A DNA stretch of 64,000 bases, from NCBI RefSeq assembly GCF_007829835.1, contig NZ_VIWP01000001.1:558001-622000 (forward strand), read 5' to 3'. Numbering within the stretch: the stretch's first letter is position 1; the number at the start of each line of letters is the position of its first letter. Below the pieces are notes generated by a model. The model was not told the origin of the DNA and made no database searches. It was given only the letters and a program-made list of their open reading frames with translations. The DNA is from Neorhizobium alkalisoli (lineage in GTDB: Bacteria; Pseudomonadota; Alphaproteobacteria; Rhizobiales; Rhizobiaceae). Shown piece after piece: positions 1 to 10,076 of this stretch. The translations under genes and the position numbers were made by a program.

Positions 1-951
1 TTCGTCCTCAGCCCGCGCGATTCCGCACCGATCGGCGAGATCCTGCCCGGCCAATATGTGACCGTGGCCGTGCCGAGCGACGGCAGCCAACCGCCCCGCC
101 GCCGCAACTATTCGGTCTCCGGCCGTCCGAACGACCGGGCGATCCGCATCTCTGTTCGAAAAGTCAGCGATGAAGGCCTGTCCGGCCTCCTGCACACGCT
201 TGCAGCCGGCGACGAGATCCATGTCGGCGTGCCGGCCGGGCGCTTCGTCTTCAAAAGCCATCCGTCGCGACCGGTCGTGCTCGTCAGCGCCGGAGTCGGC
301 ATCACGCCGCTTCTGCCGATGCTGGAGACGGTGGTCGCCGAATGCGCCGAACGCGATGTCTGGTTCGTGCATTCCGCGCGGGATGCGGGTTACCACCTGT
401 TTTCCGAGGAAACGCGGCTTCTCGCGGAACGCGCCGGTGGTCGTGTGCGGCTGTTTTCCGCCTATTCCCGCGCGGATGAAAACGAGGCATGCCACCATCG
501 CGGCCGGGTCGATGCCGCCCTGCTCGACAGTCTCGTTCCCGCCGCCGACGCGGATTTCTACATTTGCGGCCCGGAGACATTCATGGCCTCGCTGCGACAA
601 GGGCTGATCGCGCTCGGTGCCGAGGCCCACAACGTCCATTTCGAAGCCTTTGGCGGCTCCAGCGAGGGTTTTGCCGAAAAGCTCGCCGGCATGCCGGATC
701 GCAAGATCACCTTTGCCCAGTCCGGCAAGGAACTGACCTGGAAACCGGCCTGCGGATCATTGCTCGATTTCGCGCTCAGCAACGACATCAAGGTGCAATA
801 TTCCTGCCGCAATGGCGATTGCCAGTCCTGCGTCCAGAAGCTGGTTGCCGGCAGCGCCGATTATCCTGTCGGCGAAACCCCGGTTCTCGCCGAAGACCAG
901 GTGCTTCTCTGCCAGGCCGTACCGAAGACCGACATGGTCATCGGCTGCTGA
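1..951 (+). CDS. Flavin/[2Fe-2S] oxidoreductase, C-terminal part (5' end outside window)
   Basis: Right-hand part of an electron-transfer reductase; the frame is open from base 1, so the start lies beyond the left edge. In order one sees the end of a ferredoxin-reductase-type FAD domain with the flavin motif RNYSVSG (bases about 103-123), an NAD(P)H-binding domain (SAGVGITPLLPM near 290, YICGPETFM near 560) and a C-terminal plant-type [2Fe-2S] domain with CRNGDCQSC and a fourth Cys about 29 residues on. The layout fits HCP reductases, vanillate/phthalate-type reductases and MOSC- or globin-fused reductases; the missing N-terminus would decide. Its TGA (949-951) abuts the stop codon of the convergent AraC gene (952-954). 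Confidence 0.85.
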   Translation, partial: FVLSPRDSAPIGEILPGQYVTVAVPSDGSQPPRRRNYSVSGRPNDRAIRISVRKVSDEGLSGLLHTLAAGDEIHVGVPAGRFVFKSHPSRPVVLVSAGVGITPLLPMLETVVAECAERDVWFVHSARDAGYHLFSEETRLLAERAGGRVRLFSAYSRADENEACHHRGRVDAALLDSLVPAADADFYICGPETFMASLRQGLIALGAEAHNVHFEAFGGSSEGFAEKLAGMPDRKITFAQSGKELTWKPACGSLLDFALSNDIKVQYSCRNGDCQSCVQKLVAGSADYPVGETPVLAEDQVLLCQAVPKTDMVIGC

Positions 952-1782
952 TCAGTGCCTTGACGTGACGCTCGTCGGATTGATGCCCATTACCCGGCGG
1001 AAGATCGCTGCAAAGGCGCTCGGGCTGTCGTAACCCACTTCCCAGGAGACGAGCTGCACCGGAGTGCCAAGCTCGAGCCTTGGAATGGCCGCAGCGATAC
1101 GACAGGCCTGCCGCCAGGCATTGAAGCTCATGCCGGTCTCTTCGCGAAAGAGCCGCTCCAGCGTGCGCGCGCTGGCACCGGCCGCCTTGCCCCACTCTTC
1201 CAAAGTTCGCCGGTCGGCGGGCTGCTCGATCAGTGCATCGCAGATCAGCTTCAGGCGACGATCACGTGGTAGTGGTACGCGAGGCGAGACGATATTCGGC
1301 AGAGGCTCCGCCCGGGCGATCTCGTCGAGCGTCAGCGCGGCAAGATGCGGATAGAGACCGCAATCACCCTGGCCGTCGTAGATTTCGAGAAGCCGTGACA
1401 GGATACCGGTCAGGAGAGGCGACAGGTCGAAGACAACGGCCTGCGCAGCAAGACTCCTCGCTATGTCGGACCTGACATAGAAGGAGCGGAAGACCGAATC
1501 CGAGAGCGCCGAGACGCTGTGGCCAACGCCGCCCGGCAACCAGGCTGCATGGCCTGGCTGTACCGTCCAGCGTCGCTCTCCGGCCATGACATCCACCACG
1601 GATGTGGTGGCACAGACCAGCTGGGCACGGTCATGGCTATGCACCTTGCCCTGCCGGCTGACCGGAAAATGTGCTGCATGGGCGAAGACGGGATCGTCCG
1701 AAGAATGCAGTTCGTTGAGGCTGCGTAGCTTTGCGCGATCCGTGATTGATGACGATAGTGCAGGCTGTTCCGTTATATCCAT
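952..1782 (-). CDS. AraC family transcriptional regulator with cupin sensor domain
   Basis: About 276 residues. The N-terminal half looks like a cupin (HSHDRAQLV, then PGHAAWLPGGVGHSV), the usual effector-binding fold of this class. The C-terminal 100 residues hold the two AraC helix-turn-helices (RTLEEWGKAAGASARTLERL and a second one ending SPSAFAAIFRRVMGINPT). An upstream in-frame ATG at 1806 is possible, but the ATG at 1782 has a purine-rich GGGGGAAAA sequence just before it and gives a normal N-terminus. No effector or target can be read from the sequence; the divergent neighbour is not close, and the gene ends tail to tail with the reductase at the left edge. Confidence 0.87.
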   Translation of the reverse strand: MDITEQPALSSSITDRAKLRSLNELHSSDDPVFAHAAHFPVSRQGKVHSHDRAQLVCATTSVVDVMAGERRWTVQPGHAAWLPGGVGHSVSALSDSVFRSFYVRSDIARSLAAQAVVFDLSPLLTGILSRLLEIYDGQGDCGLYPHLAALTLDEIARAEPLPNIVSPRVPLPRDRRLKLICDALIEQPADRRTLEEWGKAAGASARTLERLFREETGMSFNAWRQACRIAAAIPRLELGTPVQLVSWEVGYDSPSAFAAIFRRVMGINPTSVTSRH

Positions 1783-1878
1783 TGGCTTTTCCCCCGCCAA
1801 TTTCATGGGAAAAGCCAGAATACAGACCTCGCGATCGTTCGCAATGGCACAATCTCGCCACCTGCGCCGCGATCCTCA

Positions 1879-2616
1879 CTATAGTTGGGCGACGACCTCG
1901 ATCGCGAGGGACGGGTCGTTGAGCATGACGGCATCCGGGCCGAGCGCGCAAAGATTGGCCAGAACATCCCGTTCAATCAGGCCAACACTGCCATCCGTCG
2001 GCTGGCCTGTCATGATGATCACCTTCAGGCCAAGCCGCTGCAGGTTCGAAATGTTTTCAGCCGAAGCATCTTTCTCCCAAAGCCGCGCCCAGTTGCCACC
2101 GCGGGCAGCAAGCTCGGGATAATCGCCGATATCGGCAAACAGGCCAAGCGTCGGGCATTGCGGCAGCTGCACGTGAATGACGTCAAAAACATCGAGCGAG
2201 CGGACACCGAAGGCCATGCGGCCGCTATCAAGGCGTGCGCCGAGGACGGCGATGCAGCGCTCCAACGCCGCCGGCTCATAAAGTTTCGTGTCGAGCAGAA
2301 TCGAGGCCCGCTCCCCGACAAGATCAATCACATCGGCCATGGCAACGATGCCCGGATGCAGGATACGCAACTCGTCCATGTCGAGTTCGGAAACCTGCCG
2401 CGGATCACCGGCCAGCCGGCGCAGATCGCCGTCATGGAAAGCGACCGGCACGCCGTCACGGGTCAGCCGCAAGTCCGTCTCTATGAAATCGGCCCCAGCC
2501 GCAATCGCCGCCTCAAAGGCAGAAACCGTGTTTTCCGGCGCGACGGCGCTGGCGCCGCGGTGGCCGCCGACGAGTATCTTGCCGGAGGCAGGGTTCATCC
2601 AGATGGGTTCGCGCAT
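1879..2616 (-). CDS. Glycerophosphodiester phosphodiesterase
   Basis: A 245-residue GDPD-family TIM-barrel enzyme that hydrolyses glycerophosphodiesters to glycerol 3-phosphate and an alcohol. The three metal/catalytic motifs are present: GHRGASAVAPENT (His19-Arg20), ETD (Glu46, Asp48) and FHDGDL (His61). There is no signal peptide, so it should be cytoplasmic. The frame is open further upstream, but that part would run back into the permease gene; the ATG at 2616 starts 14 bases after the permease stop. It is the last gene of the dipeptide-type ABC operon (6511 to 1879), which suggests the imported compound is, or resembles, a glycerophosphodiester. GDPD genes more often accompany Ugp-type transporters, so this pairing is unusual. 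Confidence 0.88.
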   Translation of the reverse strand: MREPIWMNPASGKILVGGHRGASAVAPENTVSAFEAAIAAGADFIETDLRLTRDGVPVAFHDGDLRRLAGDPRQVSELDMDELRILHPGIVAMADVIDLVGERASILLDTKLYEPAALERCIAVLGARLDSGRMAFGVRSLDVFDVIHVQLPQCPTLGLFADIGDYPELAARGGNWARLWEKDASAENISNLQRLGLKVIIMTGQPTDGSVGLIERDVLANLCALGPDAVMLNDPSLAIEVVAQL

Positions 2617-2630
2617 ATTCTTAAAAGCTT

Positions 2631-3506
2631 TCAGTGATCTTTGTCGACGGTCGGATCGAGATGGTCGCGCAGCCAGTCGCCGAAAAGGCTCATGGCAAGC
2701 GTCGTCAGGAAGATGACGATACCGGGGAGAACCGCGATCCACCATGCATTGAGCAGGTAACGGCGGCCTTCGCCCAGCATCAGGCCGAGTGATGTGCCAG
2801 GCGGCTGGACACCGAGACCGAGGAAGGAAAGCGAGGTTTCGAGCAGGATCGTCGCCGGGAAATTCAGCGTCGCCTGCACGACGAGCGAGGCTGCTATATT
2901 CGGCAGGAGATGCCGAAACACGACACGCCCCGTTCCGGCGCCAAAGGCCTCGACGGCGCGGATATAATCCGCCGACTGTTCCGACAGCGAAAGGCCGCGG
3001 GCAAGGCGCGCATAACGCTCCCAGCCTTCAAGGCTGACCAGCACGATGAAGAGCGGGATATTGTTGCCGAAAAAGGCAAGCAAAGCGATGGCGATGAACA
3101 GCGAGGGAAGCGCCGTCTGCATATCGGTCAGCATCATCGCAAAGACATCGAAAATGCCGCGAAACCGGCCGGCGAGAAGACCGATCGTCGTGCCGACGAC
3201 AGCGCCAAGAAGGGTTCCGAACGTGGCGATCAGGATCGAGGTTCTCAGCGCATAGATGATCCGGCTCAGGATGTCGCGGCCGAGATGGTCCGTGCCGAGC
3301 AGGTGATCGAAGCGGCCACCCGTCATGAAGGCCGGCGGCCTAAAACGAGCGGTCAGGTCCTGCGTCGTATAATGGCTCGGCGCCAGCAGATCCGCAAAGA
3401 TCGCGACGAAGATTACGGCAAAGAGCCAGAAGAGGCAGAGCGCTATGATCGGCGGCAGGCCGAAGATGCGGAGCGGCCGGGCGATTGTCTGTTCGGACAG
3501 GCTCAT
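2631..3506 (-). CDS. ABC transporter permease, DppC/OppC type
   Basis: Inner-membrane permease of 291 residues of the dipeptide/oligopeptide/nickel ABC family. It has an N-terminal membrane segment (LPPIIALCLFWLFAVIFVAI), a short periplasmic stretch with the family motif LLGTDHLGRDILSR, and a BPD-type membrane domain with the ATPase-contacting loop around EAFGAGTGRVVFRHLLPN. The C-terminal LGLGVQPPGTSLGLML is typical of DppC proteins. Its ATG overlaps the stop of the DppB-type gene by four bases, so translation is probably coupled. The substrate is unknown. Confidence 0.9.
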   Translation of the reverse strand: MSLSEQTIARPLRIFGLPPIIALCLFWLFAVIFVAIFADLLAPSHYTTQDLTARFRPPAFMTGGRFDHLLGTDHLGRDILSRIIYALRTSILIATFGTLLGAVVGTTIGLLAGRFRGIFDVFAMMLTDMQTALPSLFIAIALLAFFGNNIPLFIVLVSLEGWERYARLARGLSLSEQSADYIRAVEAFGAGTGRVVFRHLLPNIAASLVVQATLNFPATILLETSLSFLGLGVQPPGTSLGLMLGEGRRYLLNAWWIAVLPGIVIFLTTLAMSLFGDWLRDHLDPTVDKDH

Positions 3507-4453
3507 CCGGCACCTCCCAATGTGCGGGCGAGACTGACCTTGGGATCGATCATCGCATGCAGGATATCGACGAAGAGATTGGAGAGGATGATCACCAGCG
3601 TGATCATCAGGATCACGCCCTGCACAACCGGCAGATCACGCATGCCGACCGAATCGACTAGAAGACGCCCGAGCCCCGGCCAGGCGAAAATGCTTTCGAC
3701 CACGACCGTGCCGGACAGAATGATACCGATCTCGATGCCGAAAAACATCAGAAGCGGCACCATGGCATTCGGCAGCGCATGGCGCAGGATCACCGGCAGC
3801 TGCCGCAGACCCTTGGCGCGGGCCGTGCGGATGAAGGGCTTGCCCATCACTTCCAGTGTCGCGGTCCGGGCAAAACGGGCGACACGGCCGGCAAGCGGCA
3901 GCGCCAGAGTGACCATCGGCAGGATGATATGCAGCGGGCTGGACGAGCCGGAGGATGGCAGAATGCGCAAGTGCAGCGCGAAGGCGAGGATCAGCAGGAT
4001 ACCGAGAAAGAAGATCGGCATCGAATATCCAAGCACCGCCGCCGCCATCAGAGACCGGTCCACTGTCGTGCCGTGCCTGAGTGCGGCTGCAATGCCGAGC
4101 GACAGACCGATCAGCGTGGCGAGGATCAGCGCCGAAAGACCGAGCATCAGGGTTTTGGGCATGGCTTCGATGACAAGCTCTGTTGTCGGCCGGTCGCTGA
4201 CAAAGGATTTGCCGAGATCGCCATGGGCAACGCGGCCGATGAATTTCAGATACTGGACATAGATCGGCTGATCGAGCCCCCATTGGACGCGATATTCCTG
4301 GCGCACATCCGGCGGCGTTTCCGGCGGCAGCAATTCTTCGGAGGGATCGCCGGCCGCACGCAGGATGACGAAGACCAGCGTCACGCAGAACAAAAGCGTC
4401 ACGAGGGAGCGGGCGACGCGAAGGCCGATTGCCTTCAGGCTTGAGATCATCAT
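3503..4453 (-). CDS. ABC transporter permease, DppB/OppB type
   Basis: Partner permease of about 316 residues with the DppB layout: an N-terminal membrane segment, the periplasmic motif with PPDVRQEYRVQWGLDQPI and GDLGKSF, then five further membrane segments and the EAA-like loop IRTARAKGLRQLPVILRHAL. A TTG three codons upstream (4462) keeps the frame open, but the ATG at 4453 is preceded by a GAGGGA ribosome-binding site at suitable distance and overlaps the ATPase stop region. It should form the membrane channel with the downstream DppC-type permease. Confidence 0.9.
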   Translation of the reverse strand: MMISSLKAIGLRVARSLVTLLFCVTLVFVILRAAGDPSEELLPPETPPDVRQEYRVQWGLDQPIYVQYLKFIGRVAHGDLGKSFVSDRPTTELVIEAMPKTLMLGLSALILATLIGLSLGIAAALRHGTTVDRSLMAAAVLGYSMPIFFLGILLILAFALHLRILPSSGSSSPLHIILPMVTLALPLAGRVARFARTATLEVMGKPFIRTARAKGLRQLPVILRHALPNAMVPLLMFFGIEIGIILSGTVVVESIFAWPGLGRLLVDSVGMRDLPVVQGVILMITLVIILSNLFVDILHAMIDPKVSLARTLGGAG

Positions 4454-4454
4454 G

Positions 4455-5498
4455 TCAGGCAATTCCCTCGCACAGGCCCGGTGCCGGAGCGGAGTTTTCG
4501 GCAGCGCGTGCTATCGGCGGCATGGCCTGCGACGCCGCGCCGGCCAGATGACAGGCAGCCTTACGCCCACCGCCGAGATCGACAAGCGACGGCATTTCGA
4601 CGGAACAGCGCGCAATCGCATCAGTGCAACGCGGATGGAAGGCACAACCGCTCGGACGTTTTGCCGGGTTCGGCGGCTCGCCGCGCAGCATGATGCGGCC
4701 ATTGATCTTGCGGCCCGGAATGGGCGCGGCGGAAACCAGAGCGCGCGTATAGGGATGGACCGGGCGGGCGAAAAGATCGTCGGCATCGCCCTCCTCGACA
4801 ATACGGCCGAGATACATGACGGCGATGCGATGACTGATCTGCCGCACGACGCGAAGGTCGTGGCTGATGAAGACCATGGCCAGACCCAGTTCCGCCTGCA
4901 GGTCGGAGAGAAGATTGACCACCTGCGCCTGGATCGACACGTCGAGCGCCGAGACCGGCTCGTCGCAGACCAGAAGGTCAGGCCGTGTCGACAGCGCGCG
5001 CGCCAGGACGACACGCTGGCGCTGGCCGCCGGAAAGCTCATGCGGATACCGCCGGCCGACCTCTGCGGAAAGGCCGACCGCGCGCAGCAGTTCGGAAACC
5101 CGAGCCTCGCGTTCCGCCGGCGTGCCTATCCGGTGGATATCGAGCGGTTCGCGCATCTGCACCGACACGGTCAGGCGACGGTCGAGCGCACCGAGCGGAT
5201 CCTGGTAGATCATCTGCATGCGGGTCCGCTGTGTCTTCCACTCGGCCGAGCCGATGAACGGCAGGCGCCTGCCATCGAAGGAGACAGTTCCGGCGGTCGG
5301 TGGCTCAAGGCCGAGAAGCACGCGGCCGGTCGTCGATTTGCCCGACCCGGATTCGCCGACAATGCCGAGCGTCTCGTTGCGGTCGACCGAAAGCGTCACG
5401 TCGGACACAGCCTGAACAGTCGAGGCCTTCTGCCAGAGGCCACGGTTCATTTCATAACTGCGCGCGATATTCTGCGCGACGAGAAGCGGCGCACTCAT
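4455..5498 (-). CDS. ABC transporter ATP-binding protein, DppF/OppF type
   Basis: Cytoplasmic ATPase subunit of 347 residues. It shows Walker [10 protein letters not shown], the signature LSGGQRQRV, Walker B with CDEPVSALD and the switch-His in FISHDLRVV. The C-terminal oligopeptide/dipeptide extension with CAFHPRCTDAIARC, which in DppD/DppF proteins carries Cys residues for a [4Fe-4S] cluster, is present. The start codon overlaps the preceding ATPase stop by four bases (ATGA at 5495-5498). Confidence 0.9.
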   Translation of the reverse strand: MSAPLLVAQNIARSYEMNRGLWQKASTVQAVSDVTLSVDRNETLGIVGESGSGKSTTGRVLLGLEPPTAGTVSFDGRRLPFIGSAEWKTQRTRMQMIYQDPLGALDRRLTVSVQMREPLDIHRIGTPAEREARVSELLRAVGLSAEVGRRYPHELSGGQRQRVVLARALSTRPDLLVCDEPVSALDVSIQAQVVNLLSDLQAELGLAMVFISHDLRVVRQISHRIAVMYLGRIVEEGDADDLFARPVHPYTRALVSAAPIPGRKINGRIMLRGEPPNPAKRPSGCAFHPRCTDAIARCSVEMPSLVDLGGGRKAACHLAGAASQAMPPIARAAENSAPAPGLCEGIA

Positions 5499-6511
5499 GC
5501 CTCGACCCTGCCTTCGATCCCGAATTCCTTCGCCGGCAAACGACCGATCGCAGAAGGCCGCGACACGTCGTCGGCAAAACAGGCGACGTTGTGATCCCGC
5601 CCGAGACCGGACAGGAGCGGAATTTCGCTGCGACAGCGCGTTTCGACATAGGCACAGCGTGGCGCAAAGGCGCAGCCGGCCGGCATCTTGTTGGCATCCG
5701 GTACCGTACCACCGATCGCCGTCAGCCGCTGCCGCGGGCCGTCGATATAGGGCAATGATCCGATCAGGCCACGCGTATAGGGATGCGCCGGGCGGTCAAA
5801 CAATTCCTCGACCTTGGCCTCCTCGACGACGCGGCCGGCATACATGACCGCGACCCGGTCGCAGACCTGCGAGACGACACCGAGATCGTGGCTGATCAGG
5901 ACGAGAGCCATGCCGGTCTCGCGCTGGGTCAGCGCCAGAAGATCGAGGATCTGCGCCTGGATCGTCACGTCGAGCGCGGTCGTCGGCTCGTCGGCGATCA
6001 GAAGGTCCGGCTGGCCGGCCAGCGCCATGGCGATCATGATACGCTGGTTCTGGCCGCCGGAAAATTCATGCGGATAGGCATTCAGCCGGCGTTCGGCATC
6101 AGGAATGCCGACGAGATCGAGCAGCCGTTTCGCTTCCGCCTTGAGAGAGGCGCCGGAAATCCCGCGATGCAGCGAAAGCGCCTCCCCGATCTGGCGTCTG
6201 ATCGTCAGCATCGGATTAAGCGCGCTGGCCGGATCCTGAAAGATCATGGCGACACGCCGTCCGCGAATTCCCGCAAGCTTGGATTCCGGCAGATCGAGAA
6301 GGTTCTTGCCATCCACCAGCACGCGGCCCGTAACTTTCGCACGCGGCGGCAGAAGACCGAGCGCGGCAAGCCAGGTCACCGATTTGCCCGAGCCGGATTC
6401 ACCGACCAGACCCAGCGTCTCACCGGCGCCGATCGACAGATCGACACCATGCAGAACCCTGACGCCGTTGAACGAAACGCTCAAACCCTCGAGCGATATT
6501 CCAGCGAGCAT
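5495..6511 (-). CDS. ABC transporter ATP-binding protein, DppD/OppD type
   Basis: First gene of the minus-strand transporter operon; 338 residues from the ATG at 6511, which is preceded by GGGGGCG. The frame stays open for another 320 bases upstream, but that stretch has no recognisable domain and no good start. Walker [10 protein letters not shown], signature FSGGQNQRI, Walker B with [10 protein letters not shown] and LISHDLGVV are present, as is the C-terminal OppD/DppD extension CAFAPRCAYVETRC. It works as a heterodimer with the DppF-type ATPase. No substrate-binding protein gene is in or next to this operon. Confidence 0.9.
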   Translation of the reverse strand: MLAGISLEGLSVSFNGVRVLHGVDLSIGAGETLGLVGESGSGKSVTWLAALGLLPPRAKVTGRVLVDGKNLLDLPESKLAGIRGRRVAMIFQDPASALNPMLTIRRQIGEALSLHRGISGASLKAEAKRLLDLVGIPDAERRLNAYPHEFSGGQNQRIMIAMALAGQPDLLIADEPTTALDVTIQAQILDLLALTQRETGMALVLISHDLGVVSQVCDRVAVMYAGRVVEEAKVEELFDRPAHPYTRGLIGSLPYIDGPRQRLTAIGGTVPDANKMPAGCAFAPRCAYVETRCRSEIPLLSGLGRDHNVACFADDVSRPSAIGRLPAKEFGIEGRVEA

Positions 6512-7942
<1,431 letters not shown>

Positions 7943-7994
7943 ACGCAAGGGATCGACCCTGCGTCACCCCGGCCTGGAAAGTTTAACCAGAAAC

Positions 7995-9227
7995 ATGTCT
8001 ACCTCCGAAATGATGGAGCCGCGCGATGGCATCGCGACGGCAGCAACACGGCGCTGGCACCTGCTTGCCATCCTTAGTGCGCTGATGGGCTTCGCATCGA
8101 TCTCGACCGATTTCTATCTTCCGGCCATGCCGGTCATGGCGGACGAGCTCGGTGCGGATTCCGGCAATGTCGAATACACGATCTCCGGCTTCCTGATCGG
8201 CTTTAGTCTGGGACAGCTTCTGTGGGGTGCGATCAGCGACAAATATGGCCGGCGGCTTCCCGTCGGCCTGGGCCTCCTGCTTTTCGTCATAGGTTCGGCC
8301 GGCTGCGCTTTGTCACAAAGCGTGGAGGCAATGATCCTCTGGCGCATCCTGCAGGCACTCGGCGCCTGTGCCGGTGTGGTTCTGTCGCGCGCCATGGTGC
8401 GGGATCTTTATGAGGGTCCACGTGCGGCCCAGATGCTCTCGACCCTGATTGCCGTCATGGCGATCGCGCCGCTACTCGGGCCGATCCTAGGCAGCCAGAT
8501 CGCGGCACTCGCCGGCTGGCGGGCGATTTTCTGGACGCTCGTCATTCTTGGGCTCCTGGCGATTGGCGGACTGTTGACGATACCGGAAACACTGCCCGTC
8601 GAGAGACGCCGTACGGACCCGCTGATCGGCGCCTTCCGCCGTTATGCGAACCTGCTGACCCACAGAAAGATCCTCGGTTACGCGGGTGCCGGCGCATTCT
8701 TCTATTCGGGAATGTATGCCTATATCGCCGGCACGCCTTTCGCCTTCATCACCTACCATCATGTGCCTGCCGAATATTACGGCCTGCTTTTCGGCGCGGG
8801 CATCATCGGCATCGTGATCACCAACCTTGTCAATGCAAGGCTTGTCCAGCGTTTCGGCATGGACCGCATCCTGATCGTGGGAACCTTTGTCGCCATGCTG
8901 GCCGGCTTCGTTCTGGCCGTGAATGCCTATTCCGATCTTGCCGGCCTCTGGGGCCTGTTCCTGCCGCTTCTGGTCTTCGTCTCCGTCACCGGCTTCGTTG
9001 TCGCCAATTCGATCGCCGGCGCGATGAGCGATTATCCCGAACAGGCAGGCTCGGTCTCGGCGCTGGTCGGCGCCATCCAATATGGCAGCGGGATCGCCGG
9101 TTCCGGGCTTGTGGGCCTGTTTGCCGATGGCACGCCCTGGCCGATGGGATGGGTAATCGCCGTGATGAGCATCGGCTGCGTGCTCTGCGCCCTGCTCGTC
9201 ACCTCCGCAACCAAGACATCCCGATAG
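7995..9227 (+). CDS. MFS exporter, Bcr/CflA drug-resistance family
   Basis: Twelve-helix major facilitator of 410 residues in the inner membrane. The start of TM1 with STDFYLPAMPVMADEL and TM2 with the loop motif GAISDKYGRRLPVG are hallmarks of Bcr/CflA proton-driven drug exporters, as is RAMVRDLYEG in the TM4-5 region. The substrate cannot be predicted. It lies 52 bases after the aldo/keto reductase and 10 bases before the NmrA-like gene, so the four genes 6953-11093 may be co-transcribed. Confidence 0.88.
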   Translation: MSTSEMMEPRDGIATAATRRWHLLAILSALMGFASISTDFYLPAMPVMADELGADSGNVEYTISGFLIGFSLGQLLWGAISDKYGRRLPVGLGLLLFVIGSAGCALSQSVEAMILWRILQALGACAGVVLSRAMVRDLYEGPRAAQMLSTLIAVMAIAPLLGPILGSQIAALAGWRAIFWTLVILGLLAIGGLLTIPETLPVERRRTDPLIGAFRRYANLLTHRKILGYAGAGAFFYSGMYAYIAGTPFAFITYHHVPAEYYGLLFGAGIIGIVITNLVNARLVQRFGMDRILIVGTFVAMLAGFVLAVNAYSDLAGLWGLFLPLLVFVSVTGFVVANSIAGAMSDYPEQAGSVSALVGAIQYGSGIAGSGLVGLFADGTPWPMGWVIAVMSIGCVLCALLVTSATKTSR

Positions 9228-9237
9228 GAGCCAGACC

Positions 9238-10047
9238 ATGCCCGAGCGGAGCCTGAATATCCTCGTCGTCGGCGCGACCGGCAGTATAGGCCGCCCCGTC
9301 GTTGCCGAGGCGCTTGCCCGTGGCCACAGCGTCAAGGCGCTGGTGCGCGATACCCGTAAGGGTCGCACGCTTGGCTCTTCCGTCAATCTGGTCCTCGGCG
9401 ATCTGACGGAAGAGGCCAGTGTGCAGATGGCGGTCAGGGATGTGGACGCGATCGTCTTCACTCATGGATCGAACGGCGGCGGCAAGGCCGGCTCGGAACG
9501 CGTCGATTACGGCGGCGTGCGTAACGTTCTTGCGGCGCTCGGACCGCAGCGGGCGCGGATCGCACTGATGACGGCGATCGGCGTAACCAACCGCACCGGC
9601 AGCTATAACCGATCGACGGAAGCCCATGACTGGAAACGCCGCGGCGAGCGCCTTGTGCGCGCAAGCGGCCTTCCCTACACGATCGTCAGGCCCGGCTGGT
9701 TCGATTACAACGATGCCGACCAGCAAAAGCTCGTCTTCCTGCAGGGCGATACCCGGCAGTCGGGCACGCCGAGCGATGGCGTTATTGCCCGAAGGCTGAT
9801 CGCCCAGGTGCTGGTGGCAAGCCTGACGTCCGAAGCTGCACGCAACAAGACATTCGAGCTGGTGGCCGAGAAGGGTCCCGCTCAACACGATCTCGATCCG
9901 CTGTTCGCAACACTGGCCGCCGACAAGACGGGTGGGCCCGATGCTGTTCGCGACATCGACAACATGCCGTTGCGAGACGAACCAGAGCGTGTACTCGGTG
10001 ACCTCGATGCCATCCGCGCCCAGGGCACGACGGAACTCTCCTTTTGA
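9238..10047 (+). CDS. NmrA-like NAD(P)-binding protein, atypical short-chain dehydrogenase
   Basis: A 269-residue Rossmann protein that begins LNILVVGATGSIGRPVV, with the GxxGxxG dinucleotide-binding loop. The downstream motif VRPGWFDYN is typical of NmrA/SDR-a5 proteins, which bind NAD(P) as redox sensors or flavin/quinone reductases and often lack a full catalytic triad. I see no clear YxxxK motif at the usual place. It lies between an exporter and a zinc alcohol dehydrogenase on the same strand with short gaps. Confidence 0.82.
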   Translation: MPERSLNILVVGATGSIGRPVVAEALARGHSVKALVRDTRKGRTLGSSVNLVLGDLTEEASVQMAVRDVDAIVFTHGSNGGGKAGSERVDYGGVRNVLAALGPQRARIALMTAIGVTNRTGSYNRSTEAHDWKRRGERLVRASGLPYTIVRPGWFDYNDADQQKLVFLQGDTRQSGTPSDGVIARRLIAQVLVASLTSEAARNKTFELVAEKGPAQHDLDPLFATLAADKTGGPDAVRDIDNMPLRDEPERVLGDLDAIRAQGTTELSF

Positions 10048-10076
10048 ACTTCTGACCACCAGAAAGGAACACGCCC

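Noticed and set aside
2910..5594. Plus-strand frames of 409-450 codons across the first ABC operon
   Set aside because: Antisense to permease and ATPase genes with complete family motifs and overlapping start/stop codons.
7943..7963. Imperfect hairpin after the aldo/keto reductase gene
   Set aside because: ACGCAAGGG/CCCTGCGT pairs only with a bulge, has no T-tract and lies inside a probable operon; too weak to call a terminator.
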